Below, piece by piece: positions 25,201-31,813 of a stretch of 32,098 bases of DNA; position 1 is the first letter of the stretch, and every line of letters begins with the position of its first letter. The position numbers and the translations under genes were made by a program. Source of the stretch: Syntrophomonadaceae bacterium (lineage in GTDB: Bacteria > Bacillota > DSM-12270 > Thermacetogeniales > Thermacetogeniaceae); assembly GCA_012840385.1 (NCBI GenBank), contig DULK01000072.1:1-32098 (forward strand), given 5' to 3'. The notes beneath the pieces were generated by a model. It was not told the origin of the DNA. It made no database searches and was given only the letters and a program-made list of their open reading frames with translations.

Positions 25201-25671
25201 ATGGCTGAAAGCAAGACCATGTCTTTCTATCTTTCTTCCGCCGCCCAGGGCTACCTCGCCTGGGCGGTGAAGTGGCTTAAGACCAGCCAGAGCGGGGCCG
25301 TAGATGAGGCCCTGCGGAGGCTGGTAGAGGAGCATATGGTAAACGGTGCGGTATATACTAGCTGGAATAAAGTTGCCCATGCGCTCAAGCACGTGCCGGG
25401 CAACTGGGACGGCTTCGAGGAGCTGGAGGAAGATACCGATGTCCTCCTCACAGCCCTTGAGTCGCCCGTCACCGACCAGCCTATTCTGGGCTGGCTGGAG
25501 GTGGAAGTCCGCGACAGCTATGGCCAGTTTGACACTTGCTACTTTGACGCGCAGGGCCGTGGCACCAGCATTAGAGATTGGCTGCCACCAGAACTACACC
25601 CTATCGCCCCCACCAGAGAGGGCATAGCTGTTCCGGTGGCGGTACTAGCCTACATTCCGCCAGAGCGATAA
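25201..25671 (+). CDS. Ribbon-helix-helix-like protein with C-terminal domain
   Basis: 156 residues. The first 45 look like a ribbon-helix-helix (CopG/Arc-type) DNA-binding unit: the strand MSFYLSSAAQ, a helix, then SGAVDEALRRLVEE. The remaining 110 residues form a separate domain I do not recognise, with TDVLLTALE and a beta segment GWLEVEVRDSYGQFDTCYF. It is the last gene of the + island and ends just before two terminators. It could regulate the island promoter, whose spacer carries an 11-base-spaced repeat. Start: GAGGAGGAG at 9 bases. Confidence 0.65.
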   Translation: MAESKTMSFYLSSAAQGYLAWAVKWLKTSQSGAVDEALRRLVEEHMVNGAVYTSWNKVAHALKHVPGNWDGFEELEEDTDVLLTALESPVTDQPILGWLEVEVRDSYGQFDTCYFDAQGRGTSIRDWLPPELHPIAPTREGIAVPVAVLAYIPPER

Positions 25672-25675
25672 ACAT

Positions 25676-25700
25676 AACCCCCTTTCGGGGGTTTAATTTT
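25676..25700 (+). terminator. Intrinsic terminator of the + strand island
   Basis: A 7-bp stem AACCCCC (25676-25682) with GGGGGTT (25687-25693), loop TTTC, followed by TAATTTTT. It begins 5 bases after the stop of the last + strand gene. Confidence 0.88.
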
Positions 25701-25890
25701 TCAGCCCATCCGGGCTTTTATTTTTTGCCCTTTCCCGGTATTTTGCTATCTCCTCCTCCAACTTCACCATCTGCCACCTCTCGGTGATCTTAGCCGGGCA
25801 CCGGCCCTTCAAAAGCCAGTGCCCGGGGTCATCAAATACCTCGCACCGTACCCCCTTCCACCACAAACAGCCCTTGCACATTTCGAGCAT
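25693..25890 (-). CDS. Small cysteine-containing phage protein
   Basis: 65 residues. Four cysteines arranged MCKGCLWWKGVRCEVF, then GRCPAKI, may bind a metal; a charged helical tail follows (LEEEIAKYRERAKNK). I chose ATG 25890, with GGGAG 9 bases upstream and one base after the previous stop. Last gene of the early block, ending inside the + island terminators. No family recognised. Confidence 0.6.
   Translation of the reverse strand: MLEMCKGCLWWKGVRCEVFDDPGHWLLKGRCPAKITERWQMVKLEEEIAKYRERAKNKSPDGLKN
25703..25726 (+). terminator. Second intrinsic terminator of the + strand island
   Basis: AGCCC (25703-25707) and GGGCT (25712-25716) form a short stem with loop ATCC, followed by TTTATTTTTT. 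It overlaps the last codons of the convergent - strand gene ending at 25693, so it protects against readthrough into the early operon. Confidence 0.7.
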
Positions 25891-25891
25891 T

Positions 25892-26110
25892 TCACTCGAC
25901 TCCCACAATGACCATTCCCACTTCCTTCAGCACCAGCCTTGCATACTCTTTCATCAATTCCCCGGCAGCCGGGTCCGCCCTTGCGATCACATCTAAAGCG
26001 TTTACAAGAATCCGGTTTTGGTTCGCAATCTTGACAAGCAGCTCATCTTTGATCATGAGCTTCCGATAAAGTTCTTTTTTGTCCTTGTTTTTCTGAAATA
26101 TCTTCAGCAC
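25892..26110 (-). CDS. Small helical phage protein, unknown
   Basis: 72 residues, helical and Lys-rich at the start, more hydrophobic later (ILVNALDVIARADPAAGELM). GTG 26110 follows GAGGGGG at 7 bases, which makes it overlap the nuclease gene by about 68 bases. A later in-frame ATG near 26056 would cut that overlap to about 14 bases but has a weak site. No family recognised. Confidence 0.55.
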   Translation of the reverse strand: MLKIFQKNKDKKELYRKLMIKDELLVKIANQNRILVNALDVIARADPAAGELMKEYARLVLKEVGMVIVGVE

Positions 26111-26396
26111 CAAACAACCCCCTCAGTCCAGGTATTTCCCTGATAACATCCTCAACGCTCGTCGCCACCATCCAGTTCCCACCGGCGGCCCTGATGGAGT
26201 CTCGGAACTTCTCCTGCACCCGGGACAATCTTCCTCCAGGCTTTTTGATCTCGATCCAATAGACCTGGCCATCCTTCACTGCGGTCAGATCGGTCATCCC
26301 CGGATGGCTGCCCAACCCCTGCTGATTCCTGATCACGAAAAACCCGTTCATGCGAAGAAATTGTCTTATCCCGTTCTGGATATCCTTTTCCGTCAT
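26043..26396 (-). CDS. VRR-NUC domain nuclease
   Basis: 117 residues, the compact stand-alone form of the VRR-NUC nuclease common in phages. The catalytic layout is visible: EKDIQNGIRQFL, GMTDLTAV, then WIEIKKPGGRLSRVQEKF, with the aspartate, the E-x-K pair and the glutamine in order. Related enzymes cut branched or Holliday-type DNA. ATG 26396 overlaps the previous stop (ATGA). It lies with the replication genes. Confidence 0.88.
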   Translation of the reverse strand: MTEKDIQNGIRQFLRMNGFFVIRNQQGLGSHPGMTDLTAVKDGQVYWIEIKKPGGRLSRVQEKFRDSIRAAGGNWMVATSVEDVIREIPGLRGLFGAEDISEKQGQKRTLSEAHDQR

Positions 26397-26668
26397 ACGA
26401 TTTCCCAGTCTTTTTGCAGAACCGTGAAGCAAATCCAACCTCCTCCTTCCGCACCGGATCTGGGTGTACAGAGTGCCACTAAGTCATTGTCAAGCGGCAC
26501 GGTCACAATCAGATCGTCGCTGAGCACGTCGGCGCCGACGGCCAGCACGTTGCGAAGCCGCCTCATTACCCAAGTCCCTGTGATTTTCTTCTTTCCGCCC
26601 CGGGCGTAGTATTGCCGGAGCGCGTGCTGGTGGAGATAAACCTTCGTTAAACGCTCTTTCTTTGCCAT
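26393..26668 (-). CDS. Small basic phage protein, unknown
   Basis: 91 residues. A basic N-terminal helix (KKERLTKVYLHQHALRQYYA), a glycine-lysine turn, and a beta-rich second half (VLSDDLIVTVPLDNDLVALC). ATG 26668 follows AGGTGAGATGA, overlapping the end of the gene before it. It sits between a small acidic protein and the nuclease. No family recognised. Confidence 0.6.
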   Translation of the reverse strand: MAKKERLTKVYLHQHALRQYYARGGKKKITGTWVMRRLRNVLAVGADVLSDDLIVTVPLDNDLVALCTPRSGAEGGGWICFTVLQKDWEIV

Positions 26669-26673
26669 TCATC

Positions 26674-26835
26674 TCACCTGCACACCCGCTCCTGGAAGCT
26701 CTCTTTGACCTGCTGCTTCTGGCCGTTGATCAGCCACTGTAATGCTTCAAGATAATCAAGCACCTTCTCCCAGGATTCGTCTTTCTCCACCTCGATAAGA
26801 ATCTTTCCGCTTTTTCCGTCAGCATTGATTTTCAT
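26674..26835 (-). CDS. Small phage protein, unknown
   Basis: 53 residues: a beta strand pair (KINADGKSGKILIEVEKD) followed by a helix (WEKVLDYLEALQWLINGQKQ). ATG 26835 has GGAGGGATAGC upstream, much better than the earlier in-frame start at 26868. Lies between the helicase loader and the nuclease genes. No family recognised. Confidence 0.6.
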   Translation of the reverse strand: MKINADGKSGKILIEVEKDESWEKVLDYLEALQWLINGQKQQVKESFQERVCR

Positions 26836-26882
26836 GCTATCCCTCCATCTGCACACGAAACAGAACAAATGACTAACTGAGG

Positions 26883-27770
26883 TTATCTGTATAACAGAGC
26901 TTGAAGTTCCTCATTTTCCTTCTGAGCCAGAGCATCCCGGATAGACTCCTCCGGCATTGCGACCGGCATGGCCATCTTATTGATACGGCTCCGAATCTTT
27001 TCATCATGCTTTAAACCTTCAATCGGCGTATTGCTGGTGAAAATAGTTATCTTGTGTGCTGTCATCCGGCTATCCATGATGTTGAAAAATGTCTCGTTTA
27101 CCCAGCCTGTCTTGTTCTCTGTGCCGATGTCGTCAAGTATCAGGACATCAACTTGCTTGATCGCCTCAATTACCGATGAATATGTCAACCCCGTCTCTTC
27201 GTGAAACGTACTCTTTATCTCGTCTAAAAGTGCCTTTGTGGTTATGAATCTTACGCTTACACGGTACTGCTTGATAAGTGCGTTTCCGATGCTTGCCGCC
27301 AGGCGGGTCTTTCCGGATCCTTTTGTGTCAGAGTAGAAATATAACCCTTTTCCCTTCTCCTGCATCCGTTCAAAGTGCTTGACGAAGTTAACAGCGATTC
27401 GCTTTGCCAATGCTGCCCGGGCACGACTGTCCTCATGCTTGTACAAATCTACCCGGAAAGAAGCCACAGTCAGGTCCTTAAATTCATCCGGAATGCAGGC
27501 AAATTTCAATTTGCTCTCAATTACCCGGATCTCGTGACACTGACACATTCTTACAAACACTTCACCTTTTTGATTGTCTACAACAGTTATCAAGCCGGAG
27601 CCATCACATTCACCGTAAGGGCATCCCTCAGAAGGGGCAGTCAATATCGTGTATCTCTCCGTCTTTGATGAGTCCTTTTTCTCTTGCGAGTTGTTCAAGG
27701 CGCTGAGATTCGGTTGGTGGGCCTGAATCTCCAGGATAAGCGCCCGTATTTTGTCTCCAATCTGCTCCAA
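26883..27770 (-). CDS. DnaC-like helicase loader, AAA+ ATPase
   Basis: 295 residues. The N-terminal zinc-binding segment CPYGECDGSG (50-59) with CQC at 76-78 is typical of phage and host DnaC-type loaders. The AAA+ core shows Walker A KGSGKT (150-155), Walker B LILDDIGTE around D213-D214, and a sensor segment ITIFTSNTP. It loads the replicative helicase at the phage origin. The start is a TTG at 27770 after a perfect AAAGGAGGT, which places the first 48 codons inside the end of the upstream replisome gene in another frame. Confidence 0.85.
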   Translation of the reverse strand: MEQIGDKIRALILEIQAHQPNLSALNNSQEKKDSSKTERYTILTAPSEGCPYGECDGSGLITVVDNQKGEVFVRMCQCHEIRVIESKLKFACIPDEFKDLTVASFRVDLYKHEDSRARAALAKRIAVNFVKHFERMQEKGKGLYFYSDTKGSGKTRLAASIGNALIKQYRVSVRFITTKALLDEIKSTFHEETGLTYSSVIEAIKQVDVLILDDIGTENKTGWVNETFFNIMDSRMTAHKITIFTSNTPIEGLKHDEKIRSRINKMAMPVAMPEESIRDALAQKENEELQALLYR

Positions 27771-28503
27771 TCTTTTGACCTCCTTTCTCCCGGAACAGTC
27801 TCCGAATGATGCCTCGGGTGTAGTCTTCTTGCTTTGTCGGATAGTTCCGAATATGAATCCATAGTGCCTCAATTACAATTTCAGGTGGATATCGACCCCA
27901 GTAACTTAGTTCCCGAATCATGATGCTTTTGGCAATTCTCCCTGTTTTCCGGGTAAACTTCAACATGTCGAAATACTCATGAATCACTTTCTGCTGTTCA
28001 GGATTATATCTGGCCAGCAGTTCAGGCAGAGTCGGAGGCGTCGCAGACGCCGAAGACTCATCCCCCTGGGGGGGTAGGGGGGGATCTGGATCTGGATCTT
28101 GATCTGGAATCAGGTTAAGGGAATCAGCAGGATCGGTTCTGTTCTCTTCTGGTGCTTGTACAGTACTTGTATGGTGCAAGTCTGGTGCTGGTATAGTGCT
28201 GGGTGGTTCCTTTACGTGGGGGTTTTGGTGCTTTTTAAAGTTTACTACTTGAATGTAACGTTTCCCGTCCACTTCATACCTGATGATAAAATTGCGATCA
28301 TGTAATTGTTGAAGAAGATCGTCAACATCACAATCATCGTAAGGAAGTATTTCTGCTTTGATTTTTTTAGGACGATCTTCAAGGCGGCCTTCCCGATCTG
28401 CAATCGTCCACAGACCGGCAAATAGTAACCGTCCCAATGGCTCTATTTCTGCAAGTTCATCATTTGTGAAAAAGCCTGGTTTTATATTCCGAGAACGTGC
28501 CAA
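27628..28503 (-). CDS. DnaD-like replisome organiser / replication initiation protein
   Basis: 291 residues. The N-terminal 100 residues resemble the phage replisome organiser winged-helix domain (SRNIKPGFFTNDELAEIEPL, LLFAGLWTIADREGRLED, then YIQVVNFKKHQNPH). An Asp/Pro-rich linker follows (residues about 125-150), then a helical C-terminal region. Such proteins open the origin and recruit the loader, encoded directly downstream. TTG start with GGGGGGAG upstream. Its last 143 bases are shared with the helicase loader gene. Confidence 0.8.
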   Translation of the reverse strand: MARSRNIKPGFFTNDELAEIEPLGRLLFAGLWTIADREGRLEDRPKKIKAEILPYDDCDVDDLLQQLHDRNFIIRYEVDGKRYIQVVNFKKHQNPHVKEPPSTIPAPDLHHTSTVQAPEENRTDPADSLNLIPDQDPDPDPPLPPQGDESSASATPPTLPELLARYNPEQQKVIHEYFDMLKFTRKTGRIAKSIMIRELSYWGRYPPEIVIEALWIHIRNYPTKQEDYTRGIIRRLFREKGGQKIGADWRQNTGAYPGDSGPPTESQRLEQLAREKGLIKDGEIHDIDCPF

Positions 28504-28623
28504 TTTACTCCCCCCGCAAGAAAGCCTCTATATACCTCGTTTTTTAGGCCTATTCCCCGCTCGTTTGTTTAAAAAGGCGGTCCAAACTCTGGTTTCGGAT
28601 CAGGATTCAACTGTCGCTCCACT
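28504..28623 (-). other. Short gap upstream of the replisome organiser gene
   Basis: 120 bases without a convincing gene. A 17-codon - frame (28569-28622) ends in DPKPEFGPPF, reminiscent of an acidic tail, but it has no ribosome binding site. A replication origin could be placed here or within the neighbouring gene; no iterated repeats were seen to support one. Confidence 0.3.
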
Positions 28624-29382
28624 CTAAACGATCCGCCCCACCCAGGCCTGCAGCTCCGGATCCCAAGCGGCTTGATATTTAGCTGGGCATTTGACGCCAG
28701 CAGCTAGTAGATCTGCCACGAAACTTTTAGCATTGGTATAAGCTGCCTGGCCTTTACTGGTAAAAAAGGAGTATCCCTCACTTTCAGGATGAATAGCTAT
28801 CACTTGAGCATCTTCAGATGTGTATATCCCGGCCTTGAATTTTTCTTGAACCGGTCCTTGTATTAAAGCGATTCTTGATATATAAACTTTTCCGTCAGGC
28901 CGTACAGAGATAAAGGGCTCAGTAGGAACGGGTACGTAGCGCTTCATTTTGTCCAGGGTTAACTTATCTCCGGCAGTAGTTCTGATCTGATTCTGTTGTC
29001 CCTGATTTTGCGGTGGCATGGTGCTTAACGCCAGGTCATACAGCCCCCATTTCTTGAGCCTGTAAGCTATTCCGCCCACGTTTGTGTAACCGTACAACTT
29101 CGCCAAATGGTTTTTGGGACAACCCGCTTTGAGTAATCTCTCAGCATCTTCTTTATTGAGGTCCTCCGGCTTCATCTGCTGCACCTGGTCAAGCCGTGGA
29201 ACCTGGCCGAACAAGAGTAGATATTCAATCGGTGTGGCCTTGCGCTTGTTAACGGGTCCTGATTCTTCTTGTTTGCGCTTTTCAAGTTCCGCTTCTTCTT
29301 GTTTCCGCAGCTCCCTGGGATCCCCGTCTCCCAGGATGATATCGCGGGAATGTTCGCCGCTTAAAACTTTAGCTAGAGCCAC
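28624..29382 (-). CDS. Phage early protein with a helix-turn-helix-like centre, unknown
   Basis: 252 residues. A charged N-terminal helix rich in Glu, Lys and Arg (ELRKQEEAELEKRKQEE) leads to a central segment LLKAGCPKNHLAKLYGYTNV that looks like a helix-turn-helix. A C-terminal beta-rich domain follows. GTG 29382 follows AAGGAG at 9 bases; the earlier TTG at 29391 abuts that site. Its position between the ParB region and replication genes suggests a regulatory or replication role, but no family is recognised. Confidence 0.65.
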   Translation of the reverse strand: MALAKVLSGEHSRDIILGDGDPRELRKQEEAELEKRKQEESGPVNKRKATPIEYLLLFGQVPRLDQVQQMKPEDLNKEDAERLLKAGCPKNHLAKLYGYTNVGGIAYRLKKWGLYDLALSTMPPQNQGQQNQIRTTAGDKLTLDKMKRYVPVPTEPFISVRPDGKVYISRIALIQGPVQEKFKAGIYTSEDAQVIAIHPESEGYSFFTSKGQAAYTNAKSFVADLLAAGVKCPAKYQAAWDPELQAWVGRIV

Positions 29383-29383
29383 T

Positions 29384-29743
29384 TTAACCAACTCCTTTCT
29401 CCAAGGCGGTAAGGGCTTTCTTCAACCTCAAGTATGCTGCCTTACCGCCCGTGTAAGCCTCGATCTGCCACCGCTGCACGCCGCCCAACTCCGATTCACC
29501 TTCGAACCAGCGCACGGCGGCGTTGATGGCATAAATCAGGTCTTTGACGTATTTCTTCAGCTTCCGATTCTCTAGCCAGAGTTCGGCTTTATTGATCCTG
29601 GCCAATTCGATAACTTCATCCTCGGTCATCTTCTCACCCCTCCAGTTGCAAATATTACAGAACATATGTTTCTGATTGTTGCAGCCGGTACACAATAACG
29701 CCCGGCAGGAATTACAGTCTTTAGGGCACCGGCATTTTCTCAT
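29384..29743 (-). CDS. Small protein with N-terminal cysteine cluster
   Basis: 119 residues. The first 33 contain eight cysteines (CRCPKDCNSCRALLC, then CNNQK and CNIC), a probable zinc-binding unit; the rest is helical (WLENRKLKKYVKDLIYAINA). ATG 29743 has AGAGGT upstream and overlaps the end of the ParB gene by 23 bases. A second in-frame ATG at 29629, after GAGGGGTGAGAAG, would remove the whole cysteine unit. No family recognised. Confidence 0.6.
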   Translation of the reverse strand: MRKCRCPKDCNSCRALLCTGCNNQKHMFCNICNWRGEKMTEDEVIELARINKAELWLENRKLKKYVKDLIYAINAAVRWFEGESELGGVQRWQIEAYTGGKAAYLRLKKALTALEKGVG

Positions 29744-31334
29744 TCTGTACCTCTTCTTCCTGGGCGCCCAGGGTGAGTTTATAAACTTCATCATTCGCAT
29801 CCACCGGCAAGAGCATCGCAATAAAAAGCGCTTGCAATATTTGAAAATTGTCTTCTTTCATCAGACGTGATACGAGATCTTTGATCAATGTTTTTTTGAT
29901 CAATGTTTTTTTCTTATCCCCATCCTCCAGGTTCTCTGGCAGATGCCAACCGAAAAATTTATAAATTTCCTCACATATTTCTTGAGTGTCTTGAGCATAG
30001 CCTATGTTGTATGGAGACCTGACAGCCATAGCCACCATATAAACAAGATGCTTTCTACAAACGCTTACATAGGGATTAAAGCCATTGATTAGAGCTCTCT
30101 TTTGCTTATTAAACGCTTCGAGTTCGGCATTCTTTTTGTCTATCTCCGCCTGCCGGATTGCCTCTTTTTTCTCTCTCATACAATCAGGGTTCATACATAC
30201 CTTGATAATCTGTTTGTCCCAGTCCAAAGCGTCCTTGATATGCTCACAGGGAGCGCAATCTTCGACTGCAATAATAAAGAAGTACTCATAACTGCCGCAC
30301 GGTAATTTCTTTAAGTCAAGAATATAATCTGCAGACTTGGCCTGTTCTTTTTCTGCCTCTTCCGCAATCTGCTGCTTTTTCTCCCAGCACTTCCGGTTTA
30401 AGCAGTATGGATGTCGATGCTCGGCATTGGGCGAAGTTCTGATTAATACTCGATCCTGGCATTTAGCACAACCCTCTTTGTCAGGGTCAAATTTGGGGCT
30501 TCGCCAGCCCTGGCCCGAACAAAGCGGGGTGCTATAATTATTGCTGTAAATATAATCATCAATGATTTTCTCGGCGCTGGCCACTGGCACCCCATTCAGC
30601 TTTTCCATCAAATTTTTCACCAATTTAGGCTGATGTGCTACTTTCAACAGGGCCAAACCGTGACCGGCGGAAAGTATTCCACGTGAAATATTCTCCTGGA
30701 CCGACTCTGGCAATTTGAGCAGCCGCATCCGGTTAGATATGAGTTCCTGGCTGATCCCCAGCTTGGCTGCCAGGTCAACCTGCTTCCAGCCTCGATCGAT
30801 AGCTGCTTTAAATGCAATGGCTTCCTCAATCGGGTCCAGGTCCTGGCGCTGGAGATTCTCGGTCAGCATAACCTCGAATTCCTGCTCCGGCGTCAGGTCT
30901 CTGATGATCACCGGTACTTCTTTAAGTCCAGCTGTCTTGGCAGCTCTCCACCGGCGTTCGCCGGCGACGATGCGATATCTGTCACCGTCGGCCACAACCA
31001 GGATCGGCTCCAAAACCCCAACCTGACGGATGGACTCTGTCAGCTTGTCCAAGGCCTCTTGATCGAATTTTTTGCGGGGGTTCGCCGGGTTGGGATAGAG
31101 TTTCTCGATCGGAACCATACAGGTGCCCTGGGTGGCCGGCTCCTCTTCCGGGTCGGCGGACCCGTAATACGGATTTTCATAAGCCGCAACCTGCATCCGG
31201 TCGGCAATAGCGCCGATGTGTTCTGACATCTTTTTTCTCACCTCCTCGGCATATTTTTGAAAACAAGGACCGCATAGCCCGCTAATTCCAATTTCCTCTT
31301 CAGGGAAGTACGATTTGCATCCCACGCAGATCAT
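29721..31334 (-). CDS. ParB/Noc family CTPase DNA-binding protein with zinc ribbon and Cys-rich C-terminus
   Basis: 537 residues, much longer than chromosomal ParB (about 280-300). An N-terminal zinc ribbon (C3, C6, C21, C24) precedes the ParB core: a VPIEKLYPNPANPRKKF start near residue 74, GERRWRAA at 125-132 and ENLQRQDL at 159-166, the CTP-binding and clamp motifs. The helix-turn-helix follows (VDLAAKLGISQELISNRM). At the four positions I recall as separating Noc from ParB it has Q196, R202, K207 and G224: Noc-like, Noc-like in charge, Noc-like and ParB-like. The C-terminal 270 residues carry scattered C-x2-C pairs and replace the usual dimerisation domain. Three matching palindromes lie in the element. 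No ParA is encoded in the window. ATG overlaps the previous stop (ATGA). Confidence 0.88.
   Translation of the reverse strand: MICVGCKSYFPEEEIGISGLCGPCFQKYAEEVRKKMSEHIGAIADRMQVAAYENPYYGSADPEEEPATQGTCMVPIEKLYPNPANPRKKFDQEALDKLTESIRQVGVLEPILVVADGDRYRIVAGERRWRAAKTAGLKEVPVIIRDLTPEQEFEVMLTENLQRQDLDPIEEAIAFKAAIDRGWKQVDLAAKLGISQELISNRMRLLKLPESVQENISRGILSAGHGLALLKVAHQPKLVKNLMEKLNGVPVASAEKIIDDYIYSNNYSTPLCSGQGWRSPKFDPDKEGCAKCQDRVLIRTSPNAEHRHPYCLNRKCWEKKQQIAEEAEKEQAKSADYILDLKKLPCGSYEYFFIIAVEDCAPCEHIKDALDWDKQIIKVCMNPDCMREKKEAIRQAEIDKKNAELEAFNKQKRALINGFNPYVSVCRKHLVYMVAMAVRSPYNIGYAQDTQEICEEIYKFFGWHLPENLEDGDKKKTLIKKTLIKDLVSRLMKEDNFQILQALFIAMLLPVDANDEVYKLTLGAQEEEVQNEKMPVP
29883..29912. repeat. Perfect 15-bp tandem duplication inside the ParB gene
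   Basis: GATCAATGTTTTTTT occurs twice in a row (29883-29897, 29898-29912). In the - strand reading frame it duplicates KKTLI, keeping the frame. The runs of seven T make replication slippage a likely origin. Confidence 0.85.
30675..30690. promoter_or_regulatory. parS/Noc-like site 3, inside the ParB coding sequence
   Basis: TATTCCACGTGAAATA differs from the other two sites by one base (C at 30679). It encodes residues 215-220 (NISRGI) of the ParB protein on the other strand, immediately before the SAGH motif. From memory, Bacillus subtilis also carries a parS site within its parB homologue spo0J, reading TGTTCCACGTGAAACA with the same one-sided CC. Confidence 0.65.
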
Positions 31335-31597
31335 GCGTTACACCTCACTCCAGCTGCCGCCAGTATTGCCCGTCCCGCCGTTGCTATTTCGTCCAGCCAG
31401 ATGATCTGATTACCTTTGAACACTGCACAGATGTGGGGGTCGGGGTTGGCCTGGTCCCCGTTCTCGTGGATGACCACCAAGTGCCCGGCATAGAGCCAAC
31501 CCGTAAACCGATCCTTTGAGAGCGGACCGGAAGTCTCCCCGATTCGCGTGCCATGCTTTTTGATATCATCCGCCGAAACTTTAGCCCAGTCGATCAT
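31331..31597 (-). CDS. Small phage early protein, unknown
   Basis: 88 residues, beta-rich in the centre (FTGWLYAGHLVVIHENGDQA, HICAVFKGNQIIWLDE) with an Ala-rich helix at the end. ATG 31597 lies 3 bases after the stop of the Spo0E-like gene, with GGATGG and GGGG upstream. Its stop overlaps the ParB start (ATGA), so the two are coupled. No family recognised. Confidence 0.6.
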   Translation of the reverse strand: MIDWAKVSADDIKKHGTRIGETSGPLSKDRFTGWLYAGHLVVIHENGDQANPDPHICAVFKGNQIIWLDEIATAGRAILAAAGVRCNA

Positions 31598-31600
31598 TCA

Positions 31601-31753
31601 TTACCCCACCATCCTCATATACTCCACTACCAGCCCGTCCAACCGCCGGCTGGCCGCCAGCACCAGGGGGTGACTACGGCCGTACTTTTCAGCCAGGTGG
31701 ATGAGTCTTTTTCTCATCGCCTCGATTTTTAAGTGCAAAATTAAGAGTTTCAC
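31601..31753 (-). CDS. Spo0E-like aspartyl-phosphate phosphatase
   Basis: A 50-residue protein from GTG 31753, preceded by GAGGTGATTAT, to TAA 31601. It has the two-helix layout of the Spo0E family: a first helix (LHLKIEAMRKRLIHLAEKYG), a short turn (RSHP), and the second helix LVLAASRRLDGLVVEYMR. That helix corresponds to the family signature S-Q-E-L-D-x-L-I, here S-R-R-L-D-G-L-V. Family members dephosphorylate Spo0A~P and delay sporulation. The Gln-Glu of the signature is replaced by Arg-Arg, so activity is uncertain. It lies in the phage early operon. Confidence 0.65.
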   Translation of the reverse strand: MKLLILHLKIEAMRKRLIHLAEKYGRSHPLVLAASRRLDGLVVEYMRMVG

Positions 31754-31772
31754 ATAATCACCTCAAGGGTGA

Positions 31773-31800
31773 GGGCAGCTCTTTTTTAACAGAGCCGCCC
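31773..31800 (-). promoter_or_regulatory. Hairpin in the leader of the Spo0E-like gene
   Basis: On the - strand transcript GGGCGGCTCT pairs with AGAGCTGCCC with one G-U pair across an 8-base loop. No U-tract follows; UCACCC and the ribosome binding site of the Spo0E-like gene come next. It lies between two early genes and could set mRNA stability or translation of the downstream gene. Confidence 0.45.
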
Positions 31801-31813
31801 GTTTTCTTACTTC

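Noticed and set aside
24645-25220. Long - strand open frame opposite the + strand island
   Set aside because: It would overlap three + strand genes that have strong ribosome sites, a promoter and a terminator; no such support exists on the - strand.
28569-28622. 17-codon frame ending DPKPEFGPPF, like an SSB acidic tail
   Set aside because: No ribosome binding site and no body of an SSB protein upstream in the same frame.
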